64,000 bases of DNA, taken from contig NZ_JAODOQ010000001.1 in assembly GCF_025398315.1 (NCBI RefSeq), forward strand, positions 1,612,001 to 1,676,000, in the 5' to 3' direction. Shown in pieces: positions 51,656 through 61,113 of the stretch; the first letter of the stretch is position 1; each line of letters begins with the position of its first letter. Source of the DNA: Shewanella phaeophyticola. GTDB lineage: Bacteria; Pseudomonadota; Gammaproteobacteria; Enterobacterales; Shewanellaceae. Made by a program: the position numbers and the translations under genes. The notes below the pieces were generated by a model. The model made no database searches, had not been told where the DNA came from, and saw only the letters and a list, made by a program, of their open reading frames with translations.

Positions 51656-51984
51656 GAGATGTTCCTTTATCACTAAATTAGTTTAAACGTTAAGCATCAT
51701 TGGATTACTTTTTTAGGCTAACTGACTGTGATTACAAATTAAAGCGAGATTTATCTATCTATTTAATCGATTTTGCTAATGCAAGAAAGTACAAAAAACT
51801 GATTAATAATAGTACAGTTCTGAATAAATTAGGTTAAAGATTTATTTTTCTAAATTTTTGATCTAAATCATTAAATTTATGGATGTATGGCCAAGCTTTG
51901 CCAATGAATGTTGATAACGGGGGGTAGGAGATAAATCATGTGGTGCCTGGTTATTTTAGCACCACACGAGGAATATTTGAGGGA
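51656..51984. other. intergenic region upstream of katG
   Basis: 329 bp that must hold the katG promoter and the 3' end region of the DUF1624 gene. It is AT-rich. I see no clear OxyR site, hairpin or gene. Confidence 0.5.
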
Positions 51985-53157
51985 TTATAAATATTTAATC
52001 CATGCTTGCTGACTGGCTTGTTTATAGGCACTAAATCGCTTTACTGGATAATACAAAAGAGCGATTAAACTTAAGGCGATTAGCCAAACCCAAGCCATAT
52101 TGTCAACGCCTAATAGTTCACCATGATTGGCACCAAAAACGTATTTACTGATGCCATAAAGTAGCAGCAATACATATAAATGCAGAATATAGAAAAACAT
52201 GGGCACCGAGCCAAAGGTCATCAATACCTGGCCAAACTGATTGTTTAAGCGCTCAAAGCCTACTAAAGCGATAAACATAACCCCAAGGGTTATCAATAAA
52301 AAGCTTAACGAAGGAGGGTACTTAGTTAAGTTAAATACCGACATTAACGTCTCACCTAAATTGTTGCCCATTTGCCAAGGTAGTGTTTCACCATAAATAT
52401 TGCCGCCTCGTAACACAATAAATAGCACTAAGCAGCCAATACCCAATTGAAGTAATTGCCGTTGACGCTTGCTGGTGATTGACGATTTTGAAAATATTGG
52501 CTCTGCGGCATAACCCAGTAAAATCACGCCCATCCAAGGTAGTGCTGGGTAGCTTATTTTGACTTTTAACATGCCGTCGGCAATTAAATATCCCCGATCA
52601 TGCAAAATCGTCCACAAGCTATAGCCCCACTCATTAGGCATAAACTGTATTGGAGTTAATAGGTTATGGCCAAATACTATGGCAAAGCCTAATAGCGCCA
52701 TGATGGGGCGCGGTAAATTAATTAACGCAGCCAAGGTAAGCATGCTAAGACCGATTACCCATATCACCTGTAGCCATAAGGTGTGATAGTTGCCCATCCA
52801 TGAAATATTGATCACTAATATTTCAAGTCCGATTAAAAACAGTGCCCGTTTTATTAAAAATTCACGTGCTGAACGAGGTTGTAGCGGGTTGCGGTTTGCA
52901 TATAACCAGGCAGATACCCCTGTTAAAAACACAAATACAGGGGCACAGAAGTGGGCGGCAAATCGGCTAATAAACAATTCCCATGAAGTGGTGCTCAAAT
53001 CCATGGGATCGCTTACTTGCATGTGCAAGTAAAAACGCTCACGAACATGATCAAGCAGCATAATCAACATCACCGCGCCGCGCATCATATCAATGCTGGA
53101 TATCCGTTTAGCTTTGACTGCGCCATCTAGTGTGTTGATTGGTTGGTTCGCACTCAT
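51985..53157 (-). CDS. DUF1624 / HGSNAT-like membrane protein
   Basis: A 390-residue protein with about 10 membrane segments. The N-terminal 'SIDMMRGAVMLIMLLDHVRE' and 'APVFVFLTGVSAWLY' are typical of DUF1624, related to heparan-alpha-glucosaminide N-acetyltransferase and YeiB-like proteins. Members may transfer acyl groups across the membrane. The exact role here is unknown. The gene is single and separated from its neighbours. Confidence 0.82.
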   Translation of the reverse strand: MSANQPINTLDGAVKAKRISSIDMMRGAVMLIMLLDHVRERFYLHMQVSDPMDLSTTSWELFISRFAAHFCAPVFVFLTGVSAWLYANRNPLQPRSAREFLIKRALFLIGLEILVINISWMGNYHTLWLQVIWVIGLSMLTLAALINLPRPIMALLGFAIVFGHNLLTPIQFMPNEWGYSLWTILHDRGYLIADGMLKVKISYPALPWMGVILLGYAAEPIFSKSSITSKRQRQLLQLGIGCLVLFIVLRGGNIYGETLPWQMGNNLGETLMSVFNLTKYPPSLSFLLITLGVMFIALVGFERLNNQFGQVLMTFGSVPMFFYILHLYVLLLLYGISKYVFGANHGELLGVDNMAWVWLIALSLIALLYYPVKRFSAYKQASQQAWIKYL

Positions 53158-53194
53158 AAGATACGCTCGCTTTTACATTGTGTGGTTAGCCCAT

Positions 53195-53288
53195 ACCGCC
53201 TGTAAGGCAGAATCGCTATGGATGGAATAAGGCGCATCAGGCTCGTAGTCGATAGTCCGCACAACATTGATATTGCTTCTAGGCGGTT
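53195..53288. repeat. imperfect inverted repeat
   Basis: ACCGCCTGTAAG (53195-53206) and CTTCTAGGCGGT (53277-53288) pair at 10 of 12 positions. The 94-bp unit may be a degenerate MITE. It lies between the DUF1624 gene and the decayed GGDEF-EAL gene. Confidence 0.45.
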
Positions 53289-53559
53289 ATTTAGCAATAG
53301 ACTCATTGATTGAAGAACGCGTTTTCTGATTATGTGTCAATGTGAGTTGCCAATATTCTAGGGCGAGATTGTAAATGACAAACATTTACATTAGCAATGG
53401 CGAACACAACTTTTTACATGTTTTATGAAGCTGAACTCGGTACAAAATGATGAATTTATACACGTACAATCAGCATGTTAACTAAAATCCCGTTCAAGTT
53501 TGACATTTGTGATACTAATTAGGCGAATTGACGCGTCACAGGGCAAGCGATGTGGCTTA

Positions 53560-54120
53560 ACTTATTGAATAAAGGGGCTGTTGTAAGATTTGGCTAAGTT
53601 CAGTTTTGGGCATAGGCTTAGCAAAAAAGTCTTCTTGAGCAAGATGGCTACTGAGTGACTTGATTAATTCAGCTATGTCTGCATGTGCAATACCTTCAGT
53701 AACAACCGATTAATTTAAATGGTTGGCTAAATAAATGACCGATTTAACCATGGTTAAGTCGGCATCTTGATGAGGGTTATTGTTGATAAATGAACGGTCA
53801 ATTTAAATTTGCGTTACCAGCAGGTCGCGTAACTTGATTTTTTCGGCTGCGTTATTTTCCTGAGATGGGTGGCATTGACTGGAAAAAAGCCTATAATCGT
53901 TTGCTGGTATACATGGCGATGTCGGCTTGTTGTAAGAGTTGGCTTATATTGCGAGTTTGACTGGGGAAATTCTCACGCCAACCTCTAGCTCATAGTTTTC
54001 AATAAAAAAGGCCGAGTCGAGTGCGTTTTGAATTGCACCGATAGTGCTGTCGACTTGAGGTTGAGAAGATTGGCCGAAAACTGCGGCAAACTCATCTCCG
54101 CTGAATCGAAATAGTCGATT
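53560..54120 (-). pseudogene. decayed GGDEF-EAL gene
   Basis: Disconnected fragments on the minus strand read 'LFRFSGDEFAAVFGQ' (GGDEF core), 'LQQADIAMYTSKR' (end of GGDEF), 'IDRSFINNN' and 'VVTEGI...QEDFFAKPMP' (middle and end of EAL). Stops and missing blocks separate them. Most of the EAL domain and everything before the GGDEF core are gone. Unlike the single-base shifts elsewhere, this is multi-event decay and so a true pseudogene. Confidence 0.75.
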
Positions 54121-54203
54121 AAGTTACAGTCCTAAAACAACAGTGCAGCATAGCCTTAACTATGCTGCACTTTTATAGTATTAATCCGATGATAAAGCCT
54201 GAG

Positions 54204-55617
54204 TTAGCCTCTGTAGCCGAATAGTTTGTGTTCCATAATGGCTTTACTGACAGGCTCAGGTACAGTATCAACCCAATCACCTTGGCCGCGACAAATTTGT
54301 TGTAAAATTTCTCTAGAAAAAATATTAAATAACTCGGGGTTACTAGACTCAATGCTGGTGATAAAACCGTTATCTAGCACATGGCGGAATAAGTAACGCA
54401 GATTATTAGGCACACTAAGGGTATTTAAATCGTTTATTTCACCTTTGTCATCGCGTTCAGGGTACACAAATAAACGGGTGTTATCGGGGAATAACTTGCC
54501 AAAGGCTTCAAGAATACCGCCTTCCATACCGCGATAATATTCTTCGTCAAAGATTTGTTTAATATTAACAATACCCACCACAATACCAATTTGCAATTGG
54601 GTATATTGACGGAAATAAGCCCTTAATGAGAAGTAACGTGTGTAATCCGAGATCATCACGTTATAGCCTAATAAATTAAGCAACTTAACGCGCTCCATGA
54701 TGTCTTTTTCAGACATATTGGCATCTTTACCGTGTAAGTCATTTAGCGATATTTCAGCAATTAATACAGTATTTTTATTTGTTACGCCTTCTTGTGTGGC
54801 AAAAGCTTTATAACCTTGCTCAATCATATCAACATTGAGTTTGGTAATCGGTTTAAAGGAGCCACGAATAGTTAATACGTTCTTTTTGTACAGCATGTCT
54901 GCCGGTACCGCAACGCTGCCATCGGCTTTAAACATAATCGCGCGGGTTTTCCAGCTGCGAATAAGGTGAATGTTTTTAGCTTGATTATCTACATCTTCAA
55001 AGTAAGGCTGCTTGAAAGTCGATACAATCAATTTCAATTCGATTGGCTTTCATGTTATCGCTCAGTGAGTCGATAATCATTTTTGGGTCTTCAAAATAAT
55101 AGTAACTGGCGTAAATCAGATTTACCCCTAATATCCCCAATGCTTGTTGTTGAGCTTCTGCGGTATCGTCAAACATGCGCACATGGACAATAATGTTAGA
55201 CGGTTCTGCCCCCGGGTACATTTGAATTCGCACACCACACCAGGCATGGCATTCATTTTTACGGTTAAAACTTTTCGCTGAAACGGTCGCGGCGTAAGTA
55301 AAGTAACGTGAGGATTTAGAGCGCACACCACCGACACGATCAACCACTAAATCGAACTCTTGTTCCATCATTGCAAGCACTCTGGCTTTGCTGACATAAC
55401 GGCCGTCTTCTTGTACGCCATAAATAGCATCAGAGAACTTCATATCGTATGCAGACATGGTTTTAGCGATCGTTCCGGCCGCCGCTCCCGCCACAAAAAA
55501 GTTACGTGCCACTTCTTGGCCTGCACCAATTTCAACGATGGTGCCGTATTTCTTTTCATCTAAATTAAGACGAAGAGCCTTTTCTTTGGTACCACGTGAA
55601 CTGACTTGCTTATCCAT
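54204..55617 (-). CDS. conserved protein of unknown function, with one apparent frameshift
   Basis: After correction about 470 residues, soluble and without a signal peptide. ATG 55617 opens 'MDKQVSSRGTKEKALRL', and a strongly Gly/Ala-rich patch follows ('FFVAGAAAGTIAKTMSAYD', about 42-60). At 55009 the expected Asp-Phe-Gln-Gly-Pro-Tyr-Phe is broken by one extra base at a GGGCC site (GCAGCC). The second half runs to 'MEHKLFGYRG'. I do not recognise a characterised family. The steady frame and conserved-looking core make it a real gene. It lies alone between the GGDEF-EAL remnant and dacB. Confidence 0.8.
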
Positions 55618-55748
55618 ATTATCTCCACACGATTTACAACTAACGTTTACATACTGCCGGCAATGTTAGCGCAACCGTTTATATCTGTCAGTGTTAGATT
55701 GAAATTATTGAAGTTTTATTGTGCCAACTGCCTGAGTGAAAAAGTCGG

Positions 55749-57398
55749 TTAGTTGATGGGCACATCCAACATAGTTTGTAAAAACACCGCCGAAAAAGGT
55801 GCTCTTTGTTGTTTTTTAATTTGTGGGCTTAAGCCGTTTTCAATGAGTACAAACAAATAATCATGGCCGTTACTGGCTTTGACTCTGCCTGCTAAATTGG
55901 CCACGCCTAACATGCTGCCGGTTTTGGCAAACACATGGTTTTTTAACGGTGATTTATTAAAATAGCGTTTATAACGTAAGGTACCGCTGACACCCGATTC
56001 AGGCAGAGTGTCGAGTAAAAAATGATATTCAGGCATCTGGTAAACCGTTGTTAATACACTTAACACTTGCTCTGCACTGAGTAAGTTGTATCGTGACAAC
56101 CCTGAACCATCGGCTAAATTGGCGTCGGCTAAATCAATCCCTAGCGAGTACAAAATGGCTTTCATGGCTTGGCTACTGCGAGCAAAATCACTGGGGGCTT
56201 GAAAATAAGCTTCGCCGACTTTCTTCAATAAACTGTCTGCGATCAAGTTGTCAGATTTTAACAACATGGTTGACAGCAGGTCTGTTAAGGTTTCAGAGTG
56301 ATGGCTGGCAATGACATAACGTTGACCTGTTGCTGGGGATATTTGACTGCGGCTAAGCACCATAGGAGCCTTGTGCTCAATCCCAAGGCTGTCTAATTGC
56401 TTGTCGACAATGTTTTTCGCATAAAGGGCTGGGTCTGTAATGGCAATGGCCAATGGTAACGATTTTTCGCCCACATGACAGCCACTGAGATGGTATCGAT
56501 TATTGTCAAAGCGGCTTAGGGTTAACTGACATGCTGGTTGGCTATTGGCTTGAGTGTATACCGAGCCTGTCGGTGCAAGTTTATGTTGTGATTGCGCCAC
56601 TACAGGATTAATAAAATAGGCTTCATTGGTTATTTCAATAGGGCGTTTACCTACCATAGAGATACTGGCGGTTTTATCGTAACCTGTGGTTGATAAGCGG
56701 CCGTAAACACAATTTTTATCAATAATAAATGGGGATATTGGCGCGGCATAACAAATGCCTAAGTCGTCCCAAACCCAGCCAGGAGCTTGCAATTGGTTGT
56801 CTTGTTCACTGACTAAAATAATATCGCCATTGAGCTGAGTGATCCCTAAGTCACTCAAGGATGTCAGTAACTGCTGTAAGTCTTGAAATTCAAGAGTGGG
56901 ATCACCACTAAACTCAAGGTAAATATCACCCTGAAACACTCCATTCACCACTTGCTGTTTGTCTATGGGCTGCTCAGCATAAGTACTAAGTTGGGTTTGA
57001 TAGTAAAATCCCTGGCCTAATTGTTTTGTCGCGGCAAGTGCAGTAAGCAGCTTTTGAATACTGGCTGGTTGCATGAGCGATTGGTTATTGTAACTGAACA
57101 CGGCTTGCTGAGTGGTCATGTCCCACACGCTAATGCCTAATTGCGAATAGGCTGGTTTAAGTAACTGCAACATATCGTCAAGGTATTGGGTTGCAGCAAG
57201 CTCTGAAGGGACTTGAGTTGTTGAGCTTGATGCTAAACTCGGCGGTATGATGATTTCAGCACTTGCCTGATTGGTGATCCCACACCACACACCTACGCCT
57301 AACATTAGGCGCACTAACGCATAAACTGAACCAGCAAAATACTTGCACAATAGTCGGGGTGACGCCGTTAACAACGCTAAATACATATCGGCCTGCAA
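55749..57398 (-). CDS. dacB: D-alanyl-D-alanine carboxypeptidase/endopeptidase (PBP4)
   Basis: A 549-residue periplasmic penicillin-binding protein, S13 family. A signal peptide ends near residue 48 ('NQASA'). The catalytic set is complete: Ser-x-x-Lys in 'QPASIQKLLTA' (about 113), Ser-x-Asn in 'LLKSDNLIAD' (about 392) and Lys-Thr-Gly in 'VFAKTGSMLG' (about 500). It trims and cuts cross-links in peptidoglycan. It is longer than E. coli PBP4, mainly in the N-terminus. No upstream gene lies in its operon. Confidence 0.93.
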   Translation of the reverse strand: MQADMYLALLTASPRLLCKYFAGSVYALVRLMLGVGVWCGITNQASAEIIIPPSLASSSTTQVPSELAATQYLDDMLQLLKPAYSQLGISVWDMTTQQAVFSYNNQSLMQPASIQKLLTALAATKQLGQGFYYQTQLSTYAEQPIDKQQVVNGVFQGDIYLEFSGDPTLEFQDLQQLLTSLSDLGITQLNGDIILVSEQDNQLQAPGWVWDDLGICYAAPISPFIIDKNCVYGRLSTTGYDKTASISMVGKRPIEITNEAYFINPVVAQSQHKLAPTGSVYTQANSQPACQLTLSRFDNNRYHLSGCHVGEKSLPLAIAITDPALYAKNIVDKQLDSLGIEHKAPMVLSRSQISPATGQRYVIASHHSETLTDLLSTMLLKSDNLIADSLLKKVGEAYFQAPSDFARSSQAMKAILYSLGIDLADANLADGSGLSRYNLLSAEQVLSVLTTVYQMPEYHFLLDTLPESGVSGTLRYKRYFNKSPLKNHVFAKTGSMLGVANLAGRVKASNGHDYLFVLIENGLSPQIKKQQRAPFSAVFLQTMLDVPIN

Positions 57399-58102
57399 CT
57401 TATATAAAAAGGATTATGTTCAATCAGAGTATGGTGTAAATCTATTTTAGCTTAACAAAGCAATCGCTGATATGGCTATGACGTTGGTGAATAAAATATA
57501 TTGTTGCTGTCAATGAGGTGAATATTTCACTGGTATTGGTGATTGGTAAGCATGAGGCAACGGTTTTCACTGTTAACGCAAAGATTCTGATGTCGTTCGT
57601 GCTCATTTTTCACTGGCTTCTGTTTAAGACAATACTTATTTATAACATGACGGCTGTACGCATTTTGAGCGATTTGCTATGTGGTCAGGCTGGTCGCTTA
57701 GCAAGCAAATTGACAATATTTTAGCGCTATCGCCCGTTTTTCATACAAAGAAGGCCACAAAAAGCACCTTTAGGTAAGAAACACCTTGCTCATCACCTTG
57801 TTAGTCGGTAATTTCTATCAGCTAAATTATGCGCTGAAACGAACATGCGATTCGAGTACCACGCTTTTACGGTGTTTTTTTGATTGACCTAGGTACTCAG
57901 TGTTGTTTGTCAGGCCGAAAAATATTGATAACCAAGTTGACACATCATCAAAGTATTTTTGATTGGTGGTTCACTTGTTGCTGATTAAAAAGTGAAGTCA
58001 ATGAGTGGTAAAAATGACAAGTGTAATAGTGAAGCCGTCCTGTGATGTTTGTTCATTTTTTCTCATTGTACTGCGATGATCACCCATTTTAAGGAGGATG
58101 CC
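57399..58102. other. intergenic region between dacB and pssA
   Basis: About 700 bp between divergent dacB and pssA. A 68-codon frame at 57518 lacks a ribosome binding site and any recognisable similarity. Apart from the presumed promoters of both genes, I see nothing that I can support. Confidence 0.5.
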
Positions 58103-59416
58103 TTGCTGTATAAGCTAGGTGGAATTGCGCTAAAAGCTGATGCTTTGTCTTGGTTACTTAATCCTAAGGATTTTAAGCAAGCCTTATTAGCTAAAATTGA
58201 GTCTGCAACATCTTCAATTTATATTGCCGCGTTATACGTCGAAGACGATGAAGCAGGCCGTGAAGTATTGCATGCATTATTAGCCGCAAAAGCACGCCAA
58301 CCAGATTTAGACATCAAAGTATTAGTTGATTACCATCGTGCACGTCGTGGTCTAATTGGCCATAAAGGCGACAGCGGCAATTATATTCTTTATCGCAACT
58401 TGATGGCCGATGCTGAACATCCATTTGATATTGTTGGTGTACCGGTTAAGTCGCGTGAGTTTATGGGGGTATTGCACCTCAAGGGTTTTATTATTGATGA
58501 TGCAGTTATATACAGCGGCGCCAGCATTAACAATATTTACATGCAACAAAAAGACAAATACCGTTTTGACCGTTACCATGTAATCGAGAGTGCTGAACTG
58601 GCTCGCAGTATGCGCGACATGATCAAACAGCATATCACCAGCGATTCAGCTGTGAGCGTGTTGAGCCATGCGGCTGACAATGAAATCAACCCTGAAAAAC
58701 AAGATGTTAAAACGTTTAAGCATCGATTGTCTCAGGCTCGTTACCAGTACGAATCCACCACGATAGGTAATCGGGTTACCCCATTGATTGGCTTAGGCCG
58801 CAAAAATAACCCGCTGAATAACACCGTGATTAAACTGGTTGAAACATCTAAAGAGCACTTGTTTATTTGTACGCCGTATTTTAATCCTCCTGCCATGTTG
58901 AGCAGGGCGCTGGCCAAACATCTGCGCGCAGGTAAAAAGATTGATATTGTAGTAGGCGACAAAACGGCTAATGATTTTTATATTCCGCCAGAGCAAGATT
59001 TTTCGACCATTGGTGCTTTGCCCTACATGTATGAGCAATCGTTACGCAAATTTGCTAAGCGCCAACAATGGGCTATTGAAAACGGCCAGTTGAATATTCA
59101 TTTATGGAAAGATGGTATTAACAGCTTCCATTTGAAAGGCATCAGTGCCGATAACCGCAAACACTTGATTACGGGGTCTAACCTTAACCCTCGTGCCTGG
59201 GCGTTAGATTTAGAAAATGGCTTATTGTTACATGATGAATCGGGCAGTTGGAAATCGTCGTTTATTGCTGAGCAGCAGCATATCTTGTTGCACACTGAAC
59301 GCTTATTTCATTACAGCCAAATTGATACATTACGTAAATACCCAAAACCAGTGAAAAAAATTATGAACCGTATCCGTCGTTTAAAAGCTGACTTTTTATT
59401 GCGACGTATTCTATAA
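58103..59416 (+). CDS. pssA: CDP-diacylglycerol-serine O-phosphatidyltransferase (PLD type)
   Basis: A 437-residue enzyme of the phospholipase D superfamily that makes phosphatidylserine. Two His-x-Lys motifs, 'VLHLKGFIIDD' and 'FHLKGISADN', form the active site. 'RFDRYHVIES' and 'GSNLNPRAWALDLEN' are typical of PssA. TTG 58103 is proposed as start, because a perfect AAGGAGG lies at 58091-58097 and the protein then opens like E. coli PssA. Upstream in-frame TTG 58049 and ATG 58076 lack a binding site. The DTW gene follows, as near pssA in E. coli. Confidence 0.93.
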   Translation: MLYKLGGIALKADALSWLLNPKDFKQALLAKIESATSSIYIAALYVEDDEAGREVLHALLAAKARQPDLDIKVLVDYHRARRGLIGHKGDSGNYILYRNLMADAEHPFDIVGVPVKSREFMGVLHLKGFIIDDAVIYSGASINNIYMQQKDKYRFDRYHVIESAELARSMRDMIKQHITSDSAVSVLSHAADNEINPEKQDVKTFKHRLSQARYQYESTTIGNRVTPLIGLGRKNNPLNNTVIKLVETSKEHLFICTPYFNPPAMLSRALAKHLRAGKKIDIVVGDKTANDFYIPPEQDFSTIGALPYMYEQSLRKFAKRQQWAIENGQLNIHLWKDGINSFHLKGISADNRKHLITGSNLNPRAWALDLENGLLLHDESGSWKSSFIAEQQHILLHTERLFHYSQIDTLRKYPKPVKKIMNRIRRLKADFLLRRIL

Positions 59417-59489
59417 TCTTCATTGAATAATCAGTATTCTCCATTCATCATCTTAAGGGTGATGAATTTTTTTCACTTCAGAGTTTTTT

Positions 59490-60290
59490 ATGACCCAAGT
59501 TGTTAGTCAAACCTCAAAAGCAGCTATACATGCGGTTCATCGACTGCATGCATACCGTAAGTCGCTGTCAACTAAACCGTTTGGTGCTCGGGGTAAAAAG
59601 CTCATTCGCTGTAACTTATGTTTGTTGGGTGAATTATTTTGTACTTGTAAACATCGGCAATATTTGACTACCCAAGTCAGTTTTATGTTGATTATGTATA
59701 ATGATGAAGTGTTAAAGCCAACTAACAGTGGCCGCTTAATTGCCGATTTAATTCCTGATACCCATGCTTTTTTATGGACTCGTACTAACACTGATCAACA
59801 GATGTTGGCGTTATTAGATGATCCGCACTATCAGCCCTATTTAGTGTTTCCGCAGCAGTACATCGAAAATCAGCAAGCTGTGGTGAATCAAATTATGCCG
59901 CAAGCGTTATTACAACCCAGCAACAAGGTTAAAACGCCTTTATTGGTGATGTTAGATGGTAGCTGGCGAGAAGCCATTAAGATGTACCGTAAAAGCCCTT
60001 ATTTACATCAAATGCCGGTGTTGTCGTTTGCACCAGAAGCATTAGCGACATATGCGCTGCGTAAAGGCAGCCATGATTTTCAATTAGGCACTGCTGAAGT
60101 GGCATCATTAGCATTGAGTGCAGCCCAAGAACCGCAAAACGGCTTAGCGCTTTCTGCCTGGTTTGATCTATTTGTTGAATCATCATTGCTTGGACGTAAT
60201 CGCCGTGCTAAAGAAACCTTAACGCCAATTGAGCACTACATTAACGCATTTACAGATGCTCTTACGGCGAGCAAGCAACAAATAGACTAA
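59490..60290 (+). CDS. DTW-domain tRNA-uridine aminocarboxypropyltransferase
   Basis: A 266-residue protein of the DTW family (E. coli YfiP/TapT), which adds the 3-amino-3-carboxypropyl group to uridine-47 of tRNA. A cysteine cluster 'RCNLCLLGELFCTC' (about 35-50) and the family motif in 'VMLDGSWREAIKMY' (about 155; here Asp-Gly-Ser-Trp) are seen. It follows pssA by 73 bp in the same direction. Confidence 0.88.
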   Translation: MTQVVSQTSKAAIHAVHRLHAYRKSLSTKPFGARGKKLIRCNLCLLGELFCTCKHRQYLTTQVSFMLIMYNDEVLKPTNSGRLIADLIPDTHAFLWTRTNTDQQMLALLDDPHYQPYLVFPQQYIENQQAVVNQIMPQALLQPSNKVKTPLLVMLDGSWREAIKMYRKSPYLHQMPVLSFAPEALATYALRKGSHDFQLGTAEVASLALSAAQEPQNGLALSAWFDLFVESSLLGRNRRAKETLTPIEHYINAFTDALTASKQQID

Positions 60291-60350
60291 AGCGCAGGAC
60301 ATATTTGCATATTGGCCGATTTTACGGGATGCTTATTAGATAACGTGATA

Positions 60351-60647
60351 CTAGGGTCTGTTGATCTTTCAAGGTTATTTTTGTAGCGAATTGTTGGTCT
60401 TTACTCACATATATAACTGCGCGGCAGAGACTTTGAGGTGTAGTTATTCTACATAAAAAGTCGATAACGCAGTAAAAATGGCCAACAAACGCTGCCCGAA
60501 GGGTTCGGCTAAAAACGTTTTACTCTTTGTTGAATGATTCTTTGCAAATAAAGAGTTGCTTAGATTGCTAGGCATCAATCCATTCGCCTCGATTAACACG
60601 TTTTTAACTCGAACAAAATTCAACCAGCAAAGATCAACAGACCCTAG
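60351..60647. mobile_element. 297-bp MITE-like element with perfect 19-bp terminal inverted repeats
   Basis: CTAGGGTCTGTTGATCTTT at 60351-60369 is repeated exactly, inverted, at 60629-60647. The interior has no supported gene; a 69-codon minus-strand frame overlaps the end and is not convincing. Length and perfect ends suggest a young non-autonomous element that depends on a transposase elsewhere. Confidence 0.8.
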
Positions 60648-60683
60648 GTACATTTTATTAATAAGGACTTTATAGCACGCATT

Positions 60684-61044
60684 ATGGAAGACTTGCTCAA
60701 CACACGTTCACAATACAGCGCAACAAAATTGGTGATTTTATATCGGCTTGAACCTGGGTGTTTAGGCTACTGATGGCGTTGATCATATTGTCACTTTTTG
60801 CCAATTAGCAGAACGTGCGTTAGTGCATTTAAATGCCGATATATGTCAGTGGATTTTAGCGCCTCGTTTTGATAAGTCTCTCATTGAATTTCAATACAGT
60901 TTGGCTGGAAAAGTGTTGTCTCACGACAAAGCCGTTAAGTTTGTTGCCTCGTTTGACCAGCAACTTGATGTGATTGAGGCGCAATTTGAAGACAAGCTTA
61001 CTCAGTTGATTAACCAATACATTGCCCGTAAAGCAGTGCCTTAA
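60684..61044 (+). CDS. conserved hypothetical protein, with one apparent frameshift
   Basis: ATG 60684 opens 'MEDLLNTRSQYSATKLVILYRLEPGCLG'-like sequence (written here for its first part only). The frame then breaks at 60766, where GGCCCT is expected and GGCTACT is seen. It continues 'DGVDHIVTFCQLAERALVHL' to the stop at 61044. Corrected length is about 119 residues. Two helical halves without a signal peptide are seen. The function is unknown. It precedes the helicase gene by 69 bp. Confidence 0.65.
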
Positions 61045-61113
61045 GTCGCTAATTTTTCTTTTCGCTTAACCCTATGATGTGATGGGTTTAATCACTATAT
61101 TCAGGGATTATCT

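Noticed and set aside
57518..57724. 68-codon frame between dacB and pssA
   Set aside because: No ribosome binding site, no similarity that I recognise.
60444..60653. 69-codon minus-strand frame over the MITE end
   Set aside because: It runs through the terminal inverted repeat and has no support.
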